Assembly: GCF_031450785.1 (NCBI RefSeq)
Contig: NZ_JARTWB010000002.1
Location: 2,108,001 to 2,172,000, forward strand
From: Caballeronia sp. LZ062
GTDB lineage: Bacteria; Pseudomonadota; Gammaproteobacteria; Burkholderiales; Burkholderiaceae
Direction: 5' to 3'
DNA: 64,000 bases
Below, in pieces: positions 58,045 to 64,000 of this stretch. The notes under the pieces were generated by a model. It searched no databases, had not been told where the DNA came from, and was given only the letters and a program-made list of their open reading frames with translations. Position 1 is the stretch's first letter. Each line of letters begins with the position of its first letter. The translations under genes were made by a program, and so were the position numbers.

Positions 58045-59346
58045 ATGTCCTCCCCTCTCTTCGACTGGTTTGTCCCCTGCCCGCGCGGTCTCGAAGCGCC
58101 GCTCGCCGCCGAGCTTGCCGAGATCGGGGAGCGTCACGTCAGCACCGCGCCGCTCACGGGAAGCGGTCCGCTCACCGTCGGCGCGCAAGTGCCGGGCGGC
58201 GTGCACTTTCGGGGCGGCTGGGTCGCGGGCATGGCGGTAAATCTGCATTCGCGTATCGCGAGCCGTGTGCTGCTGAAGATCGCGCAGGGACCGTATCGCA
58301 ACGAGCACGATATCTACGAACTCACGCATCGGCAGCGGTGGGAACAGTGGTTCACGCCGAGCCAAACCATGCGCGTCGATCTCACCGCGATCAAATCGCC
58401 GCTCAAGAGTCTCGAATTCACGACGCTGCGCGTGAAAGACGCCGTGTGCGACCGCCTGCGCGACCTGAGCGGCGCGCGCCCGAGCATCGACACGGCGCAG
58501 CCCGACGTGCGCGTCTTCGCGTTCCTCACGTTGAACGAGTGCACGCTTTATCTCGACACCTCCGGCGAACCGCTCTTCAAGCGCGGCTGGCGGCTCGACA
58601 AGGGTGCCGCCCCCCTGCGCGAGAACCTTGCCGCGGGCATTTTGCGCTTGACCGGATGGACGCCCGGCACGCCGCTCTTCGATCCGATGTGCGGCAGCGG
58701 CACGTTCCTCGCCGAGGCCGCGCAGACCGCGCTCAACATCGCGCCGGGCAGCGAGCGGCGTTTCGGCTTCGAAAAGCTCAAGCCGTTCCATCCGGGCATG
58801 TGGCAGAAGCTCAAGAACGCCGCGATCGAAGCAAAGCGCGCAGGTCGCGCGAACGCCGCGAACATCAATATCTTCGGCAGCGACATTTCCGGCGACATGC
58901 TCGGCAAGGCGCGTGCGAACCTGAGCCGCGCGGGTGTGCCGGAACTGTCGCTCAAGCAGGTCGATGCCCGCAACATGACGCCGCCCACCGACGCGCCCGG
59001 CATTCTCGTCGCGAATCCGCCGTATGGCGAACGCATCGAAGTGCGCGGACGCGGCCCGCGCGGCGAGATCCGCGACACGGCCCGTTCGCGCCGCGAGGAC
59101 GACGACGCTTTCGCCCGCGCGCAGCCCGATCCCGCCGACACCGAATTCTTCGTCTCGTTCGGCAACGCGCTCAAGCAACGCTTTCCCGGCTGGCGCGCTT
59201 ACGTGCTTACGTCCGACCGCAAGCTGCCCGGCATGCTGCGGCTGCGCGAATCGACCAAGACGCCGCTTTTCAACGGCGCGCTCGAATGCCGGCTGTTCCG
59301 CTTCGACCTCGTGGCGGGCAGCGTGCGCAACCGGGCAGATGACTAG
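58045..59346 (+). CDS. rlmL: THUMP-domain class I SAM-dependent RNA methyltransferase (RlmL N-terminal type)
   Basis: A 433-residue methyltransferase. The N-terminal ferredoxin-like/THUMP part contains FVPCPRGLEAPLAAELAEIG and RVFAFLTLNECTLYLDTSGE. The catalytic domain has motif I FDPMCGSGTFLAEAA, and motif IV NPPYGER, as in the 23S rRNA m2G2445 methyltransferase half of E. coli RlmKL. The RlmK half is missing, so this is the stand-alone form. The insert GRGPRGEIRDTARSRREDDD after NPPYGER is extended and polar. Confidence 0.85.
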   Translation: MSSPLFDWFVPCPRGLEAPLAAELAEIGERHVSTAPLTGSGPLTVGAQVPGGVHFRGGWVAGMAVNLHSRIASRVLLKIAQGPYRNEHDIYELTHRQRWEQWFTPSQTMRVDLTAIKSPLKSLEFTTLRVKDAVCDRLRDLSGARPSIDTAQPDVRVFAFLTLNECTLYLDTSGEPLFKRGWRLDKGAAPLRENLAAGILRLTGWTPGTPLFDPMCGSGTFLAEAAQTALNIAPGSERRFGFEKLKPFHPGMWQKLKNAAIEAKRAGRANAANINIFGSDISGDMLGKARANLSRAGVPELSLKQVDARNMTPPTDAPGILVANPPYGERIEVRGRGPRGEIRDTARSRREDDDAFARAQPDPADTEFFVSFGNALKQRFPGWRAYVLTSDRKLPGMLRLRESTKTPLFNGALECRLFRFDLVAGSVRNRADD

Positions 59347-59462
59347 ACGCTGCGCAGGACGCTCCACTGCTTTCGGGCGAGTATGCCCCGCCTTTTGACG
59401 TCCGCCTACTAGGCCGAACGGCCTATTCGCGCGGCGTGTAGGCCGGCGCTACAATCGGGCGC

Positions 59463-60860
59463 ATGAACTCAATCACCGAACTGGGCAGCCCGATTGCCGT
59501 CGATGTCTACCGCAGCCGCCGCGAGCGCGTGCTTGCGCAGTTGCGGGCGCAGGGCGGCGGCGTCGCCGTCCTCTCGACCGCGCCGGAAGTCATGCGCAAC
59601 CGCGACACGGACTATGCGTTTCGTCACGACAGCTACTTCTATTACCTGACGGGCTTCAGCGAACCCGAGGCGACGCTCGTGCTGAACGCGAGCGCGCAGG
59701 ACGGCGAGCCAGCGTCCATCCTGTTCTGTCGCGAGAAGAATGCCGAGCGGGAGACCTGGGAAGGCTTTCGCTACGGACCGGAGGCGGCCGCCGACGCATT
59801 CGGTTTCGATGCCGCCTTCGCCATCGGCGCGCTCGACGACCACATCCCGCGCCTTCTCGCGGACCAGCCCGCGCTGTTCTACGCGCTCGGCACATCGGCC
59901 GAACTCGACGCCACGGTCCGCCGCTGGCTCGACACCGTGCGCGCGCAGAGCCGCAGCGGCGTGCGCGCGCCGACGCGGGCGCAGCATCTGCTGCCGATCA
60001 TCGACGAAATGCGGCTCGTGAAGGACGCGCACGAGATCGCGCTCATGCGCCGCGCCGCATCGATTTCCGCCGAGGCGCACTGCCGCGCGATGCGCGCTTG
60101 CCGCCCCGGCATGCGCGAGTACGAACTCGAAGCCGAGCTGCTTTACACGTTCCGGCGGCGCGGCGCGCAAGCGCCTGCGTATGGCTCCATCGTGGCCGCG
60201 GGCGCGAATGCTTGCGTGCTGCATTACCCGGCGGGCAATGCGATTCTGCGCGACGGCGATCTCATTCTGATCGACGCCGCCTGCGAACTGGACGGCTACG
60301 CATCCGACATCACGCGCACGTTTCCGGCAAACGGCCGTTTCACGCCGGCGCAGCGCGAGCTCTATGACATCGTGCTCGCCGCGCAATCCGCCGCCATCGA
60401 CGCGACGCGCGCAGGCGTGGGTTTCGACGCACCGCATCAGGCGGCGGTCCACGTACTGTCGCAGGGTCTGCTCGACACCGGCATTCTCGACAAGACGAAG
60501 TACGGCAGCGCCGAGAACGTCATCGCGGAACGGGCCTATGCGCGCTTTTACATGCACCGCACGGGCCATTGGCTCGGCATGGACGTGCACGACGCGGGCG
60601 AGTATCGCGAGGCCGACGGTCCGCGCGATGAGCAAGGCGCGCGGCCTTGGCGCACGCTCGCCGCCGGCAACGTGCTGACTATCGAGCCGGGCCTGTACGT
60701 GCGCGCGGCCGAAGACGTGCCCGAGCGTTACTGGAACACAGGCATCCGTATCGAAGACGACGCGCTCGTCACGCCCGGCGGCTGCGAGCTGCTCACGCGC
60801 GAAGTTCCCGTCGCCGCCGACGAGATCGAGGCGCTCATGCGCGAATCCATCAGCCATTGA
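59463..60860 (+). CDS. pepP: Xaa-Pro aminopeptidase P
   Basis: Cytosolic dinuclear metallopeptidase that removes the first residue before proline. The 465-residue protein has the N-terminal aminopeptidase P domain (MRNRDTDYAFRHDSYFYYLT) and a pita-bread catalytic domain. The metal ligands lie in LIDAACELDGYASDITRTFP, HRTGHWLGMDVHD, VLTIEPGLYV and GIRIEDDALVT. It is followed after 10 nt by a UbiH-type gene, as in the E. coli pepP-ubiH operon. Confidence 0.96.
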   Translation: MNSITELGSPIAVDVYRSRRERVLAQLRAQGGGVAVLSTAPEVMRNRDTDYAFRHDSYFYYLTGFSEPEATLVLNASAQDGEPASILFCREKNAERETWEGFRYGPEAAADAFGFDAAFAIGALDDHIPRLLADQPALFYALGTSAELDATVRRWLDTVRAQSRSGVRAPTRAQHLLPIIDEMRLVKDAHEIALMRRAASISAEAHCRAMRACRPGMREYELEAELLYTFRRRGAQAPAYGSIVAAGANACVLHYPAGNAILRDGDLILIDAACELDGYASDITRTFPANGRFTPAQRELYDIVLAAQSAAIDATRAGVGFDAPHQAAVHVLSQGLLDTGILDKTKYGSAENVIAERAYARFYMHRTGHWLGMDVHDAGEYREADGPRDEQGARPWRTLAAGNVLTIEPGLYVRAAEDVPERYWNTGIRIEDDALVTPGGCELLTREVPVAADEIEALMRESISH

Positions 60861-60870
60861 ACCTCACGAC

Positions 60871-62070
60871 ATGAGCGACACCACCACGCAACCGCATTAC
60901 GACTACGACATCGCCATCGTCGGCGCGGGGCCGGTCGGGCTTGCGCTCGCCGGGTGGCTCGCGCGACGCAGCGCGACCTCGCGGCTCTCCATCGCGCTGA
61001 TCGACGCGCGCACGCCCGAAGCCGCCGCGAACGATCCGCGCTCGCTCGCGCTTTCGCACGGCAGCCGCGTGATGCTCCAGCCGCTCGGCTTTCCCGCCGA
61101 CGTGACGCCGATCCGTCGTATTCATGTCTCCCAGCGCGGACATTTCGGACGCACGCTGATCGAGCACGACGAGCACGACTTGCCCGAGCTGGGTTACGTG
61201 GTGCGCTACGGCTCGCTCGTCGGCGCGCTCGCGAAGGCCGTGCGTGCGACTAAAGTCGATTGGCTCACCGATACGTCCGCCCTGCCGCCCTTGCAGGACA
61301 ACGAAAGCGTGACATTGCCGCTGCAATCGGGCGGTGTCGAGCGCACGATCCGGGTGCGCGTGCTGGTCAACGCCGAAGGCGGGCTCTATCAGCAAGGTCC
61401 GCGCGATGTCGCAATCTCCACGCAGCGCCGGGCGCGCGATTACGGCCAGACCGCCATCGTCGGCACGGTGAGCGTGTCGGACCCGCAAGCCAATGTCGCG
61501 TGGGAACGCTTCACGAACCAGGGGCCGATCGCGCTTCTGCCCTGCGGTGGCCAGCGTCACGCGGATTACTCGCTCGTCTGGTGCTGCTCGCCCGATGAAG
61601 CCGCGCGACGCATGCAACTCGGCGACGACGCGTTGCTCGCCGAACTCGGCGTCGCGTTCGGCTCGCGTATGGGGCGCTTCACGCGCATCGTCGGGCGGGC
61701 TGCTTATCCGCTCGGGCTGACCGCACTCAACGCGCTGGTCGACCGGCGCACGGTCGCCATCGGCAATGCAGCGCAGACGCTGCATCCGGTGGCAGGTCAG
61801 GGCCTGAATCTCGGGCTTCGCGACGCGCAGGCGCTCTGCGACGCCCTCTCCGTCGACGGACCGCGCCCGCTCGCGCTCGCGCATTTCGCACAGCGGCGCG
61901 CGCTCGACCGGCGCTTCACCATCGGCGCAACGGATACGCTCGCTCGCATCTTCACGATCGATTTCGCGCCGCTCGCGGCCGCGCGCGGGCTGGCGTTGAC
62001 CGCGCTCGAATTTCTGCCGCCGCTAAAAACGGCGCTCGCGCGGCAGATGATGTTCGGCCAGCGGCGCTAA
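60871..62070 (+). CDS. ubiH: UbiH/UbiF-family FAD-dependent hydroxylase
   Basis: Flavin monooxygenase of the ubiquinone hydroxylase family, 399 residues. The FAD-binding GxGxxG is in IAIVGAGPVGLALAGWLAR near residue 11, the family DRR-type segment in DPRSLALSHGSRVMLQPLGF, and the second FAD motif in AIGNAAQTLHPVAGQGLNLG. It follows pepP closely, as ubiH does in E. coli. Betaproteobacteria vary in which ring position each paralogue hydroxylates, so ubiH is a context-based name. Confidence 0.88.
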   Translation: MSDTTTQPHYDYDIAIVGAGPVGLALAGWLARRSATSRLSIALIDARTPEAAANDPRSLALSHGSRVMLQPLGFPADVTPIRRIHVSQRGHFGRTLIEHDEHDLPELGYVVRYGSLVGALAKAVRATKVDWLTDTSALPPLQDNESVTLPLQSGGVERTIRVRVLVNAEGGLYQQGPRDVAISTQRRARDYGQTAIVGTVSVSDPQANVAWERFTNQGPIALLPCGGQRHADYSLVWCCSPDEAARRMQLGDDALLAELGVAFGSRMGRFTRIVGRAAYPLGLTALNALVDRRTVAIGNAAQTLHPVAGQGLNLGLRDAQALCDALSVDGPRPLALAHFAQRRALDRRFTIGATDTLARIFTIDFAPLAAARGLALTALEFLPPLKTALARQMMFGQRR

Positions 62071-62267
62071 ATATCGGTGGCCGACGCGCGACTTATCCTC
62101 TATGGCCGCGTCGGCTTTCATAGAAGATTTAAACACTTGCACGCGATTGCTCTTAATTTCAGCACTCGCTTAGCGTTAAAATACGCGTTTCCCTTCCGCA
62201 TTTCTGCATCCGTCTGACGCGACACGGCGCTTATTGCCGACCTTCGCCCGCTCGGTGCCTCCACGTC

Positions 62268-63359
62268 ATGCCCACTATCGGTCCACACGTTCTGCGCAAT
62301 AACCTGTTCGTCGCTCCGATGGCAGGCGTCACCGACCGGCCCTTCCGCCAGCTGTGCAAGCGCATGGGCGCGGGCTACGCGGTGTCGGAGATGGTCGCGT
62401 CGAACGCACAGTTGTGGAAGAGCGAAAAGACCATGCGCCGCGCGAACCACGCGGGCGAGGTCGAGCCAATCGCCGTGCAGATTGCGGGCGCGGACCCGCA
62501 GATGCTCGCCGAAGCCGCGCGTCACAACGTCGCGAACGGCGCGCAGATCATCGACATCAACATGGGCTGCCCGGCCAAGAAGGTGTGCAACGTCGCGGCG
62601 GGATCGGCGCTCTTGCAGAACGAACCGCTGGTCGCGCGCATCGTCGAGGCGGTGGTGCAGGCGGTCGGCGTCGGCCCGGACGCGGTGCCGGTCACGCTCA
62701 AGATTCGCACGGGGTGGAATCGCGAGAACAAGAATGCGCTGACCATTGCGCGGATCGCGCAAGACGCCGGCATCTCCATGCTCACCGTTCACGGACGCAC
62801 GCGCGCCGATCTGTACAAAGGCGACGCGGAATACGAGACCATCGCAGCCGTTAAGGCGTCGGTGAGAATTCCGGTCGTCGCGAACGGCGATATCACGACG
62901 CCCGAGAAAGCGCGCCACGTGCTCGCGGCAACCGGCGCCGACGCCATCATGATCGGCCGCGCGGCGCAGGGCCGGCCGTGGCTTTTCCGCGAGATCGAGC
63001 ACTTCCTTGCGACGGGCGAGCGCATGCCGCCGCCGCGCATCGACGAGATCCAGCAGGTCATGAACGAACACCTCGAAGACCACTACGCGTTCTACGGGGA
63101 GTTCACCGGCGTTCGGACTGCGCGCAAGCACATCGGCTGGTACACTCGCGGCCTTTCCGGCGCCAACACCTTTCGGCACCGGATGAATACGCTCGACACG
63201 ACCAAAGAACAATTGTTCGCTGTCAACGAATTCTTCGACGCGCAAAAGGCGCTGTCAGACCGCCTCGTTTATGTCGACGAGGCCGGGGACGCCGACGAAG
63301 CGGCCGATGAAGAATCGTGCGGCGGACAGAACAACACAGACCGACTACTTGCCGCATGA
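62268..63359 (+). CDS. dusB: tRNA-dihydrouridine synthase DusB
   Basis: FMN-dependent reduction of uridine in tRNA D-loops. The 363-residue protein has FVAPMAGVTDRPFRQLCKRM near the start, IDINMGCPAKKVCNVAAGSA (with the catalytic Cys region), the FMN-phosphate site IPVVANGDITTPEKA and GADAIMIGRAAQGRPWLFRE. The C-terminal helical domain has RKHIGWYTRGLSGA. The stop codon overlaps the fis start (ATGA), reproducing the dusB-fis operon known from enterobacteria. Confidence 0.96.
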   Translation: MPTIGPHVLRNNLFVAPMAGVTDRPFRQLCKRMGAGYAVSEMVASNAQLWKSEKTMRRANHAGEVEPIAVQIAGADPQMLAEAARHNVANGAQIIDINMGCPAKKVCNVAAGSALLQNEPLVARIVEAVVQAVGVGPDAVPVTLKIRTGWNRENKNALTIARIAQDAGISMLTVHGRTRADLYKGDAEYETIAAVKASVRIPVVANGDITTPEKARHVLAATGADAIMIGRAAQGRPWLFREIEHFLATGERMPPPRIDEIQQVMNEHLEDHYAFYGEFTGVRTARKHIGWYTRGLSGANTFRHRMNTLDTTKEQLFAVNEFFDAQKALSDRLVYVDEAGDADEAADEESCGGQNNTDRLLAA

Positions 63360-63589
63360 GCAGACATAACATCGAACAATGCGTCCGCCAGAGCCTCGAC
63401 AGCTATTTTCAGGACCTGGACGGCTCCAACCCGCACGACGTGTACGACATGGTGATCTCGTGCGTGGAAAAACCGATGCTCGAAGTGGTGCTCGAGCAGG
63501 CGGGCGGCAATCAGTCGCTCGCGGCCGAATATCTCGGCATCAACCGCAACACGCTACGCAAGAAGCTCCAGCAGCACGGATTGATTTGA
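63356..63589 (+). CDS. fis: DNA-binding protein Fis
   Basis: A 77-residue nucleoid-associated regulator. The N-terminal part reads SRHNIEQCVRQSLDSYFQDL, and the C-terminal helix-turn-helix is GGNQSLAAEYLGINRNTLRK followed by KLQQHGLI. It is a little shorter than the 98-residue E. coli Fis, lacking part of the N-terminal arm, as usual in betaproteobacteria. The ATG overlaps the dusB stop codon, so translation is probably coupled. Confidence 0.95.
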   Translation: MSRHNIEQCVRQSLDSYFQDLDGSNPHDVYDMVISCVEKPMLEVVLEQAGGNQSLAAEYLGINRNTLRKKLQQHGLI

Positions 63590-63652
63590 TTCTTCGGACC
63601 GGGCGCGCGCCTGGTTCCGGCCTGGTTATCCTTTCTGGTTTCAGTGTTCATC

Positions 63653-64000
63653 ATGATCAAGCAAGCGCTCATCTCGGTTTCCGACAAGTCCGGCATCGTC
63701 GAATTCGCCCAATCGCTCTCGCAGCTGGGCGTCCGGCTTCTCTCGACCGGCGGCACGGCGAAACTGCTCGCGGACGCGGGTCTGCCCGTGACCGAAGTCG
63801 CCGACTACACCGGCTTTCCGGAAATGCTGGATGGGCGCGTGAAGACGCTGCATCCCAAGGTGCACGGCGGCATTCTCGCGCGCCGCGATCTGCCGGAGCA
63901 CATGGCGGCGCTTGAAAAGCACGAGATTCCGACGATCGACCTGCTCGTCGTCAACCTGTATCCGTTCGTGCAGACGGTCGCCAAGGAACAGTGCTCGCTG
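63653..64000 (+). CDS. purH: Bifunctional AICAR formyltransferase/IMP cyclohydrolase (5' part)
   Basis: The first 116 codons of purH, cut by the window edge. The N-terminal IMP cyclohydrolase (MGS-like) domain is visible: [55 protein letters not shown] and [11 protein letters not shown]. These are standard for PurH, which performs the last two steps of IMP synthesis. It follows fis after 63 bp on the same strand. The formyltransferase domain lies outside the window. Confidence 0.95.
   Translation, partial: MIKQALISVSDKSGIVEFAQSLSQLGVRLLSTGGTAKLLADAGLPVTEVADYTGFPEMLDGRVKTLHPKVHGGILARRDLPEHMAALEKHEIPTIDLLVVNLYPFVQTVAKEQCSL

Noticed and set aside
62150..62185. CIRCE-like CAGCACTCGCTTAGCG before dusB
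   Set aside because: Only the left half resembles TTAGCACTC, and the inverted right half GAGTGCTAA is missing.

Overview
The window looks like a stretch of the main chromosome of a Burkholderia sensu lato bacterium (Burkholderiaceae, betaproteobacteria; Paraburkholderia or Caballeronia-like). The evidence is high GC with strong G/C third-position bias, protein sequences close to that group as I know it (GrpE starting MENTQEN, HrcA starting MLDPRAQ), and gene order such as hrcA/nadK/recN, glcDEF, yajC-secD-secF, and dusB-fis-purH. Almost everything is core housekeeping. I see no prophage, insertion sequence, CRISPR array, rRNA or tRNA.

Layout. 272-6553 (minus strand) is a heat-shock cluster: hrcA-hemH-hslR, then grpE-thioredoxin-like-dnaK, with a near-consensus sigma32 promoter before grpE and a second promoter before dnaK. 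6740-9321 is nadK-recN. 9360-10360 is a degenerate tandem array (unit about 220 bp) made from the 3' end of glnE and its downstream spacer. glnE (minus) follows, then yhdP, a Nit1-type amidase and tldD. 20128-20327 is a complete-looking aromatic amino acid attenuator (promoter, FYFYFFW leader peptide, antiterminator and terminator) in front of aroG. Next come a cobalamin adenosyltransferase, a D-lactate dehydrogenase-like flavoprotein, glcD-glcE-glcF, yggS and proC. 29458-29884 is a frameshifted, tandemly duplicated remnant of an FkbM-type methyltransferase. ubiA follows, then an oxidative-stress block (dps, catalase, oxyR) that includes two very small genes, and recG.

37512-43480 holds queA-tgt and yajC-secD-secF (tRNA queuosine and Sec translocase accessories), ending at a bidirectional terminator. 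Two YceI proteins and a cytochrome b561 follow on the minus strand. 45877-49604 is a pqi operon with PqiA split into two genes, plus PqiB (MCE) and PqiC (lipoprotein). A GST, a secreted HSL-type esterase and a TetR regulator with three matching 16-bp operator-like palindromes come next, then mnmA-nudJ, the three-gene pnt transhydrogenase operon, and an isolated uncharacterised gene with a nuclease-like motif (57306-57890). The right end has an RlmL-type methyltransferase, pepP, a UbiH-type hydroxylase, dusB-fis, and the first part of purH, cut by the window edge.

The observations most worth following up are the aroG attenuator, the glnE-derived tandem array, the TetR/esterase operator set, the FkbM remnant with its own tandem duplication, the sigma32 promoter pair of the grpE-dnaK unit, and the small genes at 3775, 31531 and 33283. 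All function calls come from reading the sequence; no database search was run.
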